From NCBI RefSeq assembly GCF_019511665.1, contig NZ_JAEUAW010000010.1, positions 62,001 through 126,000 of the forward strand: a stretch of DNA of 64,000 bases. The letters are read 5' to 3'. Both the position numbers and the translations under genes were made by a program. Shown piece after piece: positions 36,345 through 45,293 of this stretch. The stretch comes from Microbacterium jejuense (GTDB lineage Bacteria; Actinomycetota; Actinomycetes; Actinomycetales; Microbacteriaceae). Under the pieces are notes generated by a model that saw only the letters and a list, made by a program, of their open reading frames with translations, did no database searches and was not told where the DNA came from. Numbering within the stretch: the stretch's first letter is position 1; the number at the start of each line of letters is the position of its first letter.

Positions 36345-36944
36345 ATGAACACCCCTACCCGCGCGCTGCTCGCAGCGCTCCCCCTCGTCGCCGCCCTGGC
36401 ACTCGCCGGCTGCGCCGCAACCACGGACGACGGCGACATGCCCGGAATGGACCACGGCAGCGGGGGCCATACCGAAGCATCCTCCACGGCCGCGACGCCG
36501 GCGGACGTCATGTTCGTGACCATGATGATCCCGCATCACGAGCAGGCCGTGGAGATGGCAGACCTGGTGCTCGCGAAGGACGGCGTCGATCCCCGGGTCG
36601 TCATGATCGCGGAGCGCATCCAGGCAGCGCAGGGGCCTGAGATCCAGGTCATGCAGGGCTGGCTCGAGGAATGGGGCGTCGATCCGGGGACGGCCGAGGG
36701 CATGGAGCACGGCGACGGCATGATGTCGGCAGACGACATGGCCGCCCTGGAGGCGGCGGACGGCGCGGCGGCCGGGCGACTGTTCCTCGAGCAGATGGTC
36801 GTGCATCACGAGGGCGCCGTCGAGATGGCGCAGGACGCGCTCGACGACGCGGCCGACCCCGATGTGCGCACGCTCGCGCAGCAGGTGATCGACGACCAGT
36901 CGGCCGAGATCGCCGAGATGCAGGAGCTCGCGGCACAGCTGTGA
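36345..36944 (+). CDS. DUF305 lipoprotein
   Basis: A 199-residue protein with a lipoprotein signal (LALAGC, Cys at about 21) and a Met/His-rich linker (DMPGMDHGSGGH). A DUF305 four-helix domain follows, whose repeats contain MMIPHHEQAVEMA and MVVHHEGAVEMA. The paired His and Met are likely metal ligands; relatives are often copper-linked and ferritin-like in fold. Exported and lipid-anchored. An 83-bp gap separates it from the preceding membrane protein in the same operon. Confidence 0.88.
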   Translation: MNTPTRALLAALPLVAALALAGCAATTDDGDMPGMDHGSGGHTEASSTAATPADVMFVTMMIPHHEQAVEMADLVLAKDGVDPRVVMIAERIQAAQGPEIQVMQGWLEEWGVDPGTAEGMEHGDGMMSADDMAALEAADGAAAGRLFLEQMVVHHEGAVEMAQDALDDAADPDVRTLAQQVIDDQSAEIAEMQELAAQL

Positions 36945-36963
36945 CGGCGGGGCGTGGGGGCCG

Positions 36964-36993
36964 GACACGCCGGCTCCCTCGCCCCGGCGTGTC
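36964..36993. terminator. Terminator between DUF305 and the 36992 gene (convergent)
   Basis: A 10-bp perfect stem (36964-36973 with 36984-36993), 10-nt loop, in the short convergent gap. It reaches the stop codon of the opposing gene. Confidence 0.65.
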
Positions 36994-37660
36994 AGCGAGC
37001 GGACGCGTCTGCGCGCCGGTTCTGGCGGTCGACCCAGCGGCGCAGCTCCACGTCGGCTCCCGGCGGCGCCTGGGCGATGACGTTCATGCCCTGGCGCACG
37101 AGGTGCGTCCCCACGCGGACCGGCCCCCACACGCGTGCCGTGGTCAGCGCGCCGGTATCCACGTCGCGCACCTGCACCTGCGTCGTGTCGGTCGCGGATC
37201 GGCGCTTCGCCTTGCCTGCGACGTGCTGCACGACGAGCACGGGGAGGCCGTGCGCCGACGCCGTCGCGAGCACCGTGTCGAGGTCATGGGCCGCCCACTG
37301 CCGGCGGATGGCTCGCACGACGACCAGCGCGACCACGACGACGGCGATCGTCGCGACACCCGTCGGCACGACCCACAGGCTCGCGACGGCGAGCAGCGCC
37401 GACCACGGCACGTTGCCTCGGAACGCCAGGAGGATCGCGGCGAGAGACGGCACGAGCGCCAGGAAGAGCCAGGGAGCCGGCACCGAGACGGCGAACATGG
37501 ACGGCTGCTGCCCGAACAGGACCATCACGCCCACCCACGCCACGACGCCGGCATAGACCGCCAGCACCGTCAGCAGCACCGCCGAGCGGTAGATCGGCCG
37601 CGGCGCGGGCACGGATCCTTCGACCGCGACGAGCGGCGAGGACTTCGCGCGACCCGGCAT
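36992..37660 (-). CDS. Membrane protein of unknown function
   Basis: I do not recognise the family. The 222-residue protein has a short basic start (MPGRAKSSPL) and about four hydrophobic helices in residues 20-120 (including VLLTVLAVYAGVVAWVGVMVLF and GVATIAVVVVALVVVRAI). A cytoplasmic C-terminal domain of about 100 residues with alternating strands follows (QVQVRDVDTGALTTARVWGPVRVGTHLVRQGMNVIAQAPPG). ATG 37660 is chosen because GAGGGG lies 4 nt upstream and the longer frame to 37759 runs into tRNA-Asn. Confidence 0.7.
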   Translation of the reverse strand: MPGRAKSSPLVAVEGSVPAPRPIYRSAVLLTVLAVYAGVVAWVGVMVLFGQQPSMFAVSVPAPWLFLALVPSLAAILLAFRGNVPWSALLAVASLWVVPTGVATIAVVVVALVVVRAIRRQWAAHDLDTVLATASAHGLPVLVVQHVAGKAKRRSATDTTQVQVRDVDTGALTTARVWGPVRVGTHLVRQGMNVIAQAPPGADVELRRWVDRQNRRADASAR

Positions 37661-37703
37661 GACACCCCTCGATGAATCGGACGGAGTCGTCCTGAGAACG
37701 AAG

Positions 37704-37733
37704 AAAGCCCCGGGGGTGGAGCCCCGAGGCCTT
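37704..37733 (-). terminator. Terminator of tRNA-Asn
   Basis: A 12-bp stem with two G-U pairs (37704-37715 with 37722-37733) and a 6-nt loop, directly after the tRNA 3' end and followed by TCTTC. Confidence 0.7.
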
Positions 37734-37735
37734 CG

Positions 37736-37808
37736 CTCCCCCACTTGGACTCGAACCAAGAACCTATCGGTTAACAGCCGATTGCTCTGCCAATTGAGCT
37801 ATGGAGGA
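37736..37808 (-). tRNA. tRNA-Asn (anticodon GTT)
   Basis: A 73-nt cloverleaf. The acceptor TCCTCCA pairs with TGGGGGA, discriminator G. The anticodon loop CTGTTAA sits on an ATCGG/CCGAT stem, and the T arm has CTTGG-TTCGAGT-CCAAG. A -10 box TAGTAT lies at 37841-37846. CCA is not encoded. Confidence 0.96.
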
Positions 37809-37884
37809 ATGTTCCGCACTCTCGTGCGGGCAACCAGTCCATACTAGCAAAGCTCGAGCCGTGCTCATGACCATCGACGCCATT

Positions 37885-38673
37885 TCACGAGCCGACGAGG
37901 CGCCGGTCGGCATCCGCGCTCGGCGTCCACAGCAGGTCGTTCGTGCCGTGCCCGTACGCGACCGGGTGGCCGCCGCGCAGCACGAGGACGTCGGCATCCA
38001 GTTCCTTCACGACCTCGGGTTCGTTCGTGACGACGAGAGCGGCCATGCCGAGCTCGCGCCGGCGCCGCAGGATCGCGTCGCGCGCCGCCTTGCGCACCTC
38101 GACGTCCATGTTGGCGAACGGCTCGTCGGCGATCAGCACGCGCGGCTGCAGCACCAGGGCACGGGCGAAGGCGACGCGCTGGCGCATGCCGGCGCTCAGC
38201 TCGTACGGATACTTCGCCGATGCGCCCAGCGGCAGCATCATCTCGTCCAGCAGCGAGGCGATCCTCACCGCCAGCCCACGGGGGCTCACCCGCCGGTCGC
38301 GGCTGGTGATCGGCTCGCCGATGACCTCCGAGACCGTCAGACGTGCGGGCAGCTGCGCCCCGGCGGACTGCGGCAGGTATCCGGCGTAGTAGGTCAGGTA
38401 GCGATGGGCGCGTCCCGGATGCCGCACCGAGACGCCTGCGACGGTGCCGGCCCCGCCGACGACGGTCAGGCCGTGCTCGTCGGCGCCGGCGAGCACCGCC
38501 GCCAGGGAGGACTTGCCGGACCCGGTCGGGCCCATGACCGCGAGGGTGCCGCCGTGCGGCACGCGGAAGGTCACCCCGTCGACGACGCGCTGCGCCGGCC
38601 CGCCTCGTCCTGCCCGGGCGATCGACAGATCCGAGCAGTCGATCGCCATCTCTGCATCTCGTCGGCGAGCCAT
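37885..38673 (-). CDS. Orphan ABC transporter ATPase
   Basis: A 262-residue nucleotide-binding protein: Walker A GPTGSGKSS, signature LSAGMRQRVAFARAL, Walker B VLIADEPFANMD and H-loop position replaced by VTNEPEVV (Asn instead of the usual His). It is closest to peptide/oligopeptide-type ATPases. No permease or binding protein is adjacent, so the partner is elsewhere or absent. ATG 38673 is chosen because CAGGAT lies 6 nt upstream, as at fabD; an ATG at 38649 is also possible. Confidence 0.8.
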   Translation of the reverse strand: MARRRDAEMAIDCSDLSIARAGRGGPAQRVVDGVTFRVPHGGTLAVMGPTGSGKSSLAAVLAGADEHGLTVVGGAGTVAGVSVRHPGRAHRYLTYYAGYLPQSAGAQLPARLTVSEVIGEPITSRDRRVSPRGLAVRIASLLDEMMLPLGASAKYPYELSAGMRQRVAFARALVLQPRVLIADEPFANMDVEVRKAARDAILRRRRELGMAALVVTNEPEVVKELDADVLVLRGGHPVAYGHGTNDLLWTPSADADRRLVGS

Positions 38674-38679
38674 TCCCTC

Positions 38680-38685
38680 ATCCTG
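38680..38685 (-). promoter_or_regulatory. -10 element of leaderless ABC ATPase gene
   Basis: CAGGAT on the minus strand, 6 nt before the ATG at 38673. Confidence 0.4.
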
Positions 38686-38739
38686 CCCTGCGGGGCGCGC
38701 ACGCACCAGCCGACGCCGCGCATGGATCGCCGCAGCGGA

Positions 38740-40608
38740 TCAGGACGCCTCGTCGACGATCGTCTGCCGGCGGGCGTCGAGCTCGCGCAGGCGCAGGCGG
38801 ATGCTGCGCCCTTCTTCGGAGTCCGCCGGCACCCGCTGGATGGCGCCGAGCAGTTCGGCCTTCTCGCGATCGAGCCCCCTCAGCACCAGGCGGCGCAGCA
38901 GATCGCTCGTGGAAGCGACGGCGGCGTCGTCGTCGAGCGCCGGGAAGTTGCCGGCGAGCAGCTCGGCCGCCAGCGACCGATACGGCTCCCGCACGGTGGC
39001 GACGGCATCCACCGACCATCCGGGGCGCTGCATCGTCGCCGACGCGCCGGCCACGGCGACCCGCACCGCATCGAGCGGGGGCAGCCGGAACGGCAGCTCG
39101 AGTGCTCGGGCAACGAGTGACGGATCCATCCGGTGGCCGAACTGCAGCACACCCATGAGGGCATCGCGCTCCAGCGCGGCCTCAGGCGTGCGGGGCAGCG
39201 TGGCCAGAGTCACGCGCAGCGCACCGTCGTCCGACGGCTCGCCGGCGCCTGTTGTCGGCTGGGGGTCGCGGCGCCGGTCGTCGCGTGCGCCGCCCCGGCC
39301 GGCGCGCTCAACCTCGCGACGCACGTCCTCGGTGTCCATGCCGAGGCGCCGCGCGAGCACCCGGATGTACTCCGGCTGCAGCAGCGGATCGCGCAGTTCG
39401 GCGACCACGGGCGCCGCGGTCCGCAGCGCTCCGACGCGCCCCTCGACGCTCGCGAGGTCGTAGCCGCCGATGCGCTGGTCGAGCACGAACTCCACCATGG
39501 GGACCTTGGTCTCCAGCAGCGCCCGCACCGCCCCGTCGCCCCGGGCCAGGCGCAGATCGCATGGATCCAGCCCTTCGGGGCCGGTGGCGACGTACGTCTG
39601 CGCGTTGAACCGCTTGGCGTCGGCGAACGCGCGCAGTGCGGCCTTCTGGCCGGCCGCGTCGGGGTCAAAGGTGAAGACGACCTCCCCTGCGGTCGAGTCG
39701 TCGCCCATCACGCGACGCAGCACCGTGATGTGGTCGGCGCCGAACGCCGTGCCGCACGTCGCGATCGCCGTCGTGATCCCGGCGAGATGGCACGCCATGA
39801 CGTCGGTGTAGCCCTCGACGACGACGACCCGGTGCTCGCGCGAGATGTCGCGCTTGGCGAGGTCCAGGCCGTACAGCACGTTCGTCTTCTTGTAGAGCGT
39901 CGTCTCGGGCGTGTTGAGGTACTTGGGGCCGTTGTCGTCGTCGTACAGCTTGCGCGCGCCGAATCCGATCACCTGGCCCGTGACGTCGCGGATCGGCCAC
40001 ACGACGCGGCCGCGGAACCGGTCGTAGACGCCGCGCTGGCCCTGCGACACGAGCCCTGCCGACGAGAGCTCCTCGTCGGTGAAGCCCTGGGCGCGCAGAG
40101 CCTTGGTCATGCCCTCCCAGCCCTTCGGCGCGTAGCCGACGCCGAAGTGCCCGGCGGCACCGGCGTCGAAGCCGCGCTGCCCGAGGAAGCGCCGCGCGGT
40201 GTCGGCCTCGGGCGTCATGAGCTGACCACGGAAGAACTCGGCCGCCGCAGCGTTGGCGGCGAAGAGGCGTGCACGGCCCGTGTGCTCGGGTGCAGCGCCT
40301 CCGTCCTCGTAGTGGAGCGCGTAGCCGATGCGGCCGGCCAGGCGCTCGACGGCCTCGGTGAAGGTCACATGGTCCATCGCGCGCAGGAACGAGTACACGT
40401 CGCCGGACTCACCGCATCCGAAGCAGTGGTAGAACCCCGCCTGCGGCCTGACGTTGAAGCTGGGGCTGCGCTCGTCGTGGAAGGGGCACAGGCCCTTGAG
40501 CGATCCGACGCCGGCCGACTTGAGCGCCACGCGCTCTCCGATGATGTCGGCGATGTTCGTGCGCGCCTTGACCTCGTCGACGTCGGCCTGACGGATGCGC
40601 CCCGGCAT
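38740..40608 (-). CDS. dnaG: DNA primase
   Basis: Makes RNA primers at the replication fork. The 622-residue protein has an N-terminal zinc-binding domain with CPFHDERSPSF and HCFGCG (residues about 38-62). The core has the TOPRIM VVVEGYTDVMACH and downstream DPDAAG acidic residues, then the helicase-binding C-terminus. Start MPGRIRQADVDEV is at ATG 40608, whose A is also the last base of the dgt TGA, so the two are translationally coupled. A longer frame back to 41205 lies inside dgt and is not used. Confidence 0.95.
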   Translation of the reverse strand: MPGRIRQADVDEVKARTNIADIIGERVALKSAGVGSLKGLCPFHDERSPSFNVRPQAGFYHCFGCGESGDVYSFLRAMDHVTFTEAVERLAGRIGYALHYEDGGAAPEHTGRARLFAANAAAAEFFRGQLMTPEADTARRFLGQRGFDAGAAGHFGVGYAPKGWEGMTKALRAQGFTDEELSSAGLVSQGQRGVYDRFRGRVVWPIRDVTGQVIGFGARKLYDDDNGPKYLNTPETTLYKKTNVLYGLDLAKRDISREHRVVVVEGYTDVMACHLAGITTAIATCGTAFGADHITVLRRVMGDDSTAGEVVFTFDPDAAGQKAALRAFADAKRFNAQTYVATGPEGLDPCDLRLARGDGAVRALLETKVPMVEFVLDQRIGGYDLASVEGRVGALRTAAPVVAELRDPLLQPEYIRVLARRLGMDTEDVRREVERAGRGGARDDRRRDPQPTTGAGEPSDDGALRVTLATLPRTPEAALERDALMGVLQFGHRMDPSLVARALELPFRLPPLDAVRVAVAGASATMQRPGWSVDAVATVREPYRSLAAELLAGNFPALDDDAAVASTSDLLRRLVLRGLDREKAELLGAIQRVPADSEEGRSIRLRLRELDARRQTIVDEAS

Positions 40609-41969
40609 CAGCGACCCCCGCGTGACGCCGACGCCGGGTGCGCAGGCACGTCCATCGGTCGCGCGCCGGGCGACCACACTCCGACGGATGCCGCGTCCAC
40701 GGGCGCGACGAGGCTGCCGTGCCACGCGATGGCGAGCTGGTCGGTGAGGCTCGCGACCTGGTCGACGACGACACGCCGGCGGGAGGCATCCGATTCCGCC
40801 GCCGCGAAGTCCTGCGCGTGGATGGCGTCCAGCGCCTCCGGGCGCTCCCACAGCGCGGACGCGAGGCGTTTGAGCACCCGGCGCTGCTCCTTGTAGAGGT
40901 CTTTGCGGCCCTCGATCGACACGACCGCGGCGCCGATGATGCCCTTGAGCACAGCCATCTCGGCCTCGACGATGCGGGGCACGACCAGGTGGCCCCGATA
41001 ACGCGTGAGCACCGCGAGGTCGTACGACTCCCGCGTCGCCGTCGTGGCGGCCCGGGCGAAGCGCCCGATCAGGTCGGACGTGAGGTTCTTGAGGCTCGCC
41101 AGCGCCGCCCGCGTGCCGTCGAACGCGTCGATCCACTCGGGCATGCGGGTGAGCCGGAACAGCGCGTCCTCGAGCTCGTCGCGGGCGAAGTCGAAGCCGA
41201 CCCACGACTGGATCGCCGTGAGGAGCGCCTCATGCTCGCGCGGGTCGACCAGACGCGCGGGGTCGAGGTATCCGTTGACGATGGCGTCCTCGAAGTCGTG
41301 CACCGAGTACGCGATGTCGTCCGAGAGGTCCATCACCTCGGCCTCGATGCAGCGCACGCGGCCGGGCGCGTCGGCGCGCAGCCAGCGGAACACGTCCTCG
41401 TCCTCGGGGTACACGCCGAACTTGAGCCGCCCGCCCGGGTCGGGAAGCGGGTGGTCGGCCGTCCACGGGTACTTGCACGAGGCGTCCAGGCTCGCGCGCG
41501 TGAGGTTCAGGCCGAAGCTGCGGCCGTCCGCGTCGATGACCTTGGGCTCCAGACGCGTGAGGATGCGGAGCGTCTGGGCATTGCCCTCGAAGCCGCCGAC
41601 GTCCTCTGCCCACTCGTTGAGCGCACGCTCGCCGTTGTGGCCGAACGGCGGATGCCCGAGGTCGTGGCTCAGGCATGCCGTGTCGACCACGTCGGCCGCG
41701 AGGTGCAGCGCGGTCGCGAGCTCGCGACCGACCTGCGCGACCTCGAGCGAGTGCGTCAGGCGGTTGCGGGCGAAGTCCGCCGGGCTGGCGGGGCTCAGGA
41801 CCTGCGTCTTGGCGGCGAGGCGCCGGAGGGCCGCCGAGTGCAGCACGCGCGCGCGGTCGCGGGCGAAGTCGTCGCGCTGCGAGCGGTGGCGTTCGGCGTG
41901 GAAGCGTGCGGCATCCGCGTCGTCGTACCCGAAGGGCCGTTCCGACGCGCCGGCGGCGTCACCCGCCAC
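40608..41969 (-). CDS. dgt: Deoxyguanosinetriphosphate triphosphohydrolase-like protein
   Basis: HD-domain enzyme that hydrolyses dNTPs to nucleosides and triphosphate. The 453-residue protein has RLTHSLEV, then the HD pair in CLSHDLGHPPFGHNGE, and a later D in MDLSDDIAYSVHD. It lies between dusB (11-bp overlap) and dnaG (1-bp overlap) on one transcript, a standard actinobacterial order linking nucleotide-pool control with primase. Confidence 0.93.
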   Translation of the reverse strand: MAGDAAGASERPFGYDDADAARFHAERHRSQRDDFARDRARVLHSAALRRLAAKTQVLSPASPADFARNRLTHSLEVAQVGRELATALHLAADVVDTACLSHDLGHPPFGHNGERALNEWAEDVGGFEGNAQTLRILTRLEPKVIDADGRSFGLNLTRASLDASCKYPWTADHPLPDPGGRLKFGVYPEDEDVFRWLRADAPGRVRCIEAEVMDLSDDIAYSVHDFEDAIVNGYLDPARLVDPREHEALLTAIQSWVGFDFARDELEDALFRLTRMPEWIDAFDGTRAALASLKNLTSDLIGRFARAATTATRESYDLAVLTRYRGHLVVPRIVEAEMAVLKGIIGAAVVSIEGRKDLYKEQRRVLKRLASALWERPEALDAIHAQDFAAAESDASRRRVVVDQVASLTDQLAIAWHGSLVAPVDAASVGVWSPGARPMDVPAHPASASRGGR

Positions 41970-43125
41970 TGTGGTCGAGTTCCGCTTCGGCGAGGGCGAT
42001 GGATGCCTCCGCCCCGAGCTCGCGCGAGTTCAGCCAGCCGTCGGGCAGGGCGGGGCGCTTCGGCGTGCCGGCACGGCCGCGCTGGCCCTCGGCCGCCGCA
42101 CCCGGATAGGGCGCGTCCAGGTCGAGGGTCGACAGGAGGTCGTCGATCTCGGCGAGGCTGGACGCGGTCGCAAGGCTCGCACGCAGCTCGCCGCCGACCG
42201 GGTAGCCCTTGAAGTACCAGGCGACGTGCTTGCGGATGTCGCGGCACCCGCGCCCTTCGTCGTCGAAGAACTCGACGAGCAGCTCGGCGTGACGGCGGAA
42301 CGCAGCGGCGACGAAGCCGAGCGTCGCGTCCACCGGCTCTGCGGGCGCAGCCTGCGGACCGCCCAGCGCGCGGGCGAGGTCTCCGAACAGCCACGGGCGG
42401 CCGAGGCAGCCGCGCCCCACGACGACGCCGTCGCAGCCGGTCTCGGCCATCATGCGCGCCGCGTCGTCGGCCGACCAGATGTCGCCGTTGCCGAGCACCG
42501 GCACGCTCGTGACGGTCTCTTTGAGCTTCGTGATCGCCGACCAGTCAGCGGTGCCGGAGTAGAACTCGGACGCGGTGCGGGCGTGCAGCGCGACGGCCGC
42601 CACCCCGGCGTCCTCGGCGATGCGTCCCGCGTCGAGGTAGGTCAGGTGGTCGCCGTCGATGCCCTTGCGCATCTTCACGGTGAGCGGGATGTCGCCGGCG
42701 GCGCGGGCGGCGCGGGTGACGATCTCACGGAACAGCCCGAGCTTCCACGGCAGCGCCGCTCCCCCGCCCTTGCGGGTCACCTTGGGGACAGGACAGCCGA
42801 AGTTCAGGTCGATGTGGTCGGCGCGGTCCTCTTCGACGAGAAGGCGCACCGCCGCCTCGGTCGTGGCCGGATCCACGCCGTAGAGCTGGATGGATCGCGG
42901 CTTCTCGGACTCGTGGTGGGTGATGAGCCGCATCGTGGTCGCGTTCCGCTCGACCAGTGCGCGCGTGGTGATCATCTCGCTCACGTACAGCCCCGCGCCA
43001 TACTCGCGGCACAGCCGGCGGAAGGCGGTGTTGGTGATGCCCGCCATCGGCGCGAGCACCACGGGGGCGTCGAGTTCGATGGGCCCGATGCGCAGCGTGC
43101 GTTCGGGAGCGAGAGCGGTCGTCAC
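41959..43125 (-). CDS. dusB: tRNA-dihydrouridine synthase (DusB-like)
   Basis: FMN-dependent reduction of uridines in tRNA. The 388-residue protein has the FMN barrel start VVLAPMAGITNTAFRRL. The catalytic Cys lies in NFGCPVPKVTRKGGGAALP, followed by VTVKMRKG and the FMN phosphate segment GNGDIWS. A C-terminal helical domain binds tRNA. The GTG at 43125 is preceded by GAGAAT and GGAGGG. It heads the dusB-dgt-dnaG operon. Confidence 0.92.
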   Translation of the reverse strand: MTTALAPERTLRIGPIELDAPVVLAPMAGITNTAFRRLCREYGAGLYVSEMITTRALVERNATTMRLITHHESEKPRSIQLYGVDPATTEAAVRLLVEEDRADHIDLNFGCPVPKVTRKGGGAALPWKLGLFREIVTRAARAAGDIPLTVKMRKGIDGDHLTYLDAGRIAEDAGVAAVALHARTASEFYSGTADWSAITKLKETVTSVPVLGNGDIWSADDAARMMAETGCDGVVVGRGCLGRPWLFGDLARALGGPQAAPAEPVDATLGFVAAAFRRHAELLVEFFDDEGRGCRDIRKHVAWYFKGYPVGGELRASLATASSLAEIDDLLSTLDLDAPYPGAAAEGQRGRAGTPKRPALPDGWLNSRELGAEASIALAEAELDHSGG

Positions 43126-43131
43126 CCCTCC

Positions 43132-43137
43132 ATTCTC
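43132..43137 (-). promoter_or_regulatory. -10 element of dusB
   Basis: GAGAAT, 6 nt (GGAGGG) before the GTG at 43125. The same 16 bases, hexamer through start codon, recur at the TRIC gene. Confidence 0.45.
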
Positions 43138-43173
43138 TTACAGGAATCCTGCCCTTGGCTGAACGCGAAGGCT

Positions 43174-43179
43174 TAGCCT
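43174..43179 (+). promoter_or_regulatory. -10 element of leaderless glutathione peroxidase gene
   Basis: TAGCCT, 6 nt before the ATG at 43186. Confidence 0.55.
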
Positions 43180-43185
43180 GGGGAT

Positions 43186-43689
43186 ATGACCGAGGCCACC
43201 GCGACGGACCTTCGCCAGATCTCCTTCCAGACCGCCGACGGAGGCACCGCGACGCTCGCGGATTACGGCGATCAGGTGCTGCTCGTCGTGAACGTCGCCT
43301 CCAGATGCGGGCTCACCCCGCAGTACGAGCAGCTCGAGGAGCTGCAGCGTGCGTACGCCGACCGTGGATTCACGGTGCTCGGCTTCCCGTGCAACCAGTT
43401 CATGGGCCAGGAGCCCGGCTCGATCGAAGAGATCCTCGAGTACTGCTCCGTGACGTGGGGTGTCACGTTCCCCGTCTTCGACAAGGTCAAGGTCAACGGC
43501 GGCAGCGCTGCACCGCTGTACAAGGCGCTCAAGAAGTCGAGGGACGCCGAGGGCGCGCGCGGCCCCATCCTGTGGAACTTCGAGAAGTTCGTGGTCACGC
43601 CGGATGGCGGCATCCACCGATTCCGTCCCACCGTGAAGCCCGACGACCCGGCCATCGTCGAGGTCATCGAGTCGAACCTGCCGCGCTGA
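43186..43689 (+). CDS. Glutathione peroxidase family (thiol peroxidase)
   Basis: The 167-residue thioredoxin-fold peroxidase has NVASRCGLTPQY with peroxidatic C41, GFPCNQFMGQEPG and the WNFEKF end. Cys takes the place of selenocysteine. Actinobacteria generally lack glutathione, so the electron donor is more likely thioredoxin or mycothiol/mycoredoxin (inference). Leaderless start fixed by TAGCCT. Divergent from dusB; a strong terminator follows. Confidence 0.92.
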   Translation: MTEATATDLRQISFQTADGGTATLADYGDQVLLVVNVASRCGLTPQYEQLEELQRAYADRGFTVLGFPCNQFMGQEPGSIEEILEYCSVTWGVTFPVFDKVKVNGGSAAPLYKALKKSRDAEGARGPILWNFEKFVVTPDGGIHRFRPTVKPDDPAIVEVIESNLPR

Positions 43690-43701
43690 GGCAGCACGCA
43701 C

Positions 43702-43735
43702 AACGGCCCGCCGCGATGGATCGCGGCGGGCCGTT
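43702..43735. terminator. Bidirectional terminator between peroxidase and DsbA-like genes
   Basis: A 15-bp perfect stem (43702-43716 with 43721-43735), loop TGGA, between convergent genes. Confidence 0.88.
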
Positions 43736-43749
43736 CTGATGTCTGGGCG

Positions 43750-44439
43750 TCAGGCGACGGCTTCGTCCGCCTCGGCGGGTTCACGGTGCTCGGCCCACAC
43801 CTGACGGACGATCTGCGCGAAGGCGTCCGCGGGCTGCGCGCCCGACACGCCGTACTTGCCGTCGATCACGAAGAACGGCACGCCGTTGATGCCGTACGCG
43901 CTTGCCTGTGCCTGGTCGGCGCGGACGGCATCCAGGTAGCGGCCGCTCTGCAGCGCGTCACGCGCCGCATCGGCGTCGAGGCCGACGTCCGCGGCGAGTG
44001 CGACGAGCTCGTCCTCGCGGCCGAGGTGGCGACCCTCGGTGAAGTAGGCGGCCATGAGGCGCTCCGCCAGCTCGTGCTGCCGGCCCTGCTCCTTCGCGAA
44101 GTGCAGCAGCTCGTGCGCCTTGACGGTGTTGGTGTGCTTGAGCAGGTCGAACCGGTACTCCAGCCCGGCGTCAGCGGCGACGCCGGTGACGCGCTCCAGC
44201 ATCTGCTGCACCTGCTCGCGCGGCATGCCCTTGTGCTTCGCCAGGAAGTCGAGCTCGTCGCCCTCGAAGTCCACGGGCGTGTCGGGCGAGAGCTCGAACG
44301 AGTGGAAGGTCACCTCGACGGCGGGGGCGTCCTCATCGGTGGATGCCGCGGCCAGGCCGTTCTCGAGGTTGCGCTTGCCGATGTAGCACCACGGGCAGGC
44401 GATGTCGCTCCACACGTCGATCTTGATGGCGTCTGTCAT
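43750..44439 (-). CDS. DsbA family (FrnE-like) oxidoreductase
   Basis: The 229-residue thioredoxin-fold protein has an inserted helical domain. The CPWC active site is at C15/C18 in DIACPWCYIGKRN, and the cis-Pro loop is GVPFFVID. No signal peptide, so it acts in the cytoplasm, unlike periplasmic DsbA; FrnE relatives are disulfide isomerase-like. ATG 44439 is chosen by homology to this start; it follows uppS by 29 bp. Confidence 0.88.
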   Translation of the reverse strand: MTDAIKIDVWSDIACPWCYIGKRNLENGLAAASTDEDAPAVEVTFHSFELSPDTPVDFEGDELDFLAKHKGMPREQVQQMLERVTGVAADAGLEYRFDLLKHTNTVKAHELLHFAKEQGRQHELAERLMAAYFTEGRHLGREDELVALAADVGLDADAARDALQSGRYLDAVRADQAQASAYGINGVPFFVIDGKYGVSGAQPADAFAQIVRQVWAEHREPAEADEAVA

Positions 44440-44468
44440 GTCAGGCACAACCGCTGCGGCGGAGCGAT

Positions 44469-45293
44469 CTATTCCGCCGCATGCGCCGAGGCGGCGTCGG
44501 GCGTGTCGACCGCGCCGCCGAACCGGCGGTCGCGCCCCAGGTACACGTCGATGCCGTGCCACAGGTCCGCGCGTGTGAAGTCCGGCCACAGCGTGTCGAG
44601 GAACACGTATTCGGCGTACGCGGACTCCCACAGCAGGAAGTTCGAGGTGCGCTGCTCGCCGCTCGAGCGCAGGAAGAGGTCGACATCGGGCATGCCAGGC
44701 TGATACAGCCGCCGCTGGATCAGCTTCTCTGAGACGGCGGACGGCTTCAGCCGGCCGGCGGCGACGTCATCGGCGATCGACCGCATGGCGTCGACCAGTT
44801 CGACCCGCCCCCCGTAGTTGACGCACATCGTGAGGGTCAGCACGTCGTTGCCTGCCGTGAGGCGCTCGGCGAACTGCAGCTCCTTGATGACCGAGCCCCA
44901 CAGCCGCGGCTTGCGGCCGGCCCACTGGATGCGCACGCCCCACTCGTTGAGCTGATCGCGTCTCCGGTGCAGCACATCGCGGTTGTATCCCATGAGGAAC
45001 CGCACCTCGTCGGGCGACCGCGACCAGTTCTCGGTCGAGAACGCGTACACCGACAGGTGCTTCACGCCCGCCTGGATGGCACCGGCGACCACGTCCAGCA
45101 GCGCCGCCTCGCCCGCCTTGTGTCCCTCGATCCGCGTCAGCCCCCGGCGGTTCGCCCAGCGCCCGTTGCCGTCCATCACGATCGCGACGTGGTTCGGCAC
45201 GGCGCCCCTGGGGTAGGCCGGCGGGTACACCCCCGTCCAGTCGAGGGGGCGGTACGGCACCGCATCGCGGTGCGTGTAGGGCTTCGGAGTCAC
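44469..45293 (-). CDS. uppS: Isoprenyl transferase (undecaprenyl/decaprenyl diphosphate synthase)
   Basis: Cis-prenyl chain elongation that supplies the lipid carrier for cell-wall precursors. The 274-residue protein has the FPP-binding [12 protein letters not shown], then [11 protein letters not shown], and the C-terminal [24 protein letters not shown] segments. The GTG at 45293 shares GTGA with the recO stop, so recO-uppS are coupled. The longer frame to 45575 lies inside recO and is rejected. Confidence 0.94.
   Translation of the reverse strand: MTPKPYTHRDAVPYRPLDWTGVYPPAYPRGAVPNHVAIVMDGNGRWANRRGLTRIEGHKAGEAALLDVVAGAIQAGVKHLSVYAFSTENWSRSPDEVRFLMGYNRDVLHRRRDQLNEWGVRIQWAGRKPRLWGSVIKELQFAERLTAGNDVLTLTMCVNYGGRVELVDAMRSIADDVAAGRLKPSAVSEKLIQRRLYQPGMPDVDLFLRSSGEQRTSNFLLWESAYAEYVFLDTLWPDFTRADLWHGIDVYLGRDRRFGGAVDTPDAASAHAAE

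Noticed and set aside
20110-37810. tRNA genes as integration sites for mobile elements
   Set aside because: No integrase, direct repeat of a tRNA 3' end or composition shift lies near any of the three tRNA genes.
38740-41205. Long minus-strand frame giving an 821-residue primase
   Set aside because: The first ~200 codons lie inside dgt in another frame and are not primase-like; the normal start MPGRIRQADV is at 40608, coupled to the dgt stop.
43186-43689. Possible selenocysteine in glutathione peroxidase
   Set aside because: The peroxidatic position is an ordinary TGC codon at 43306; no in-frame TGA.
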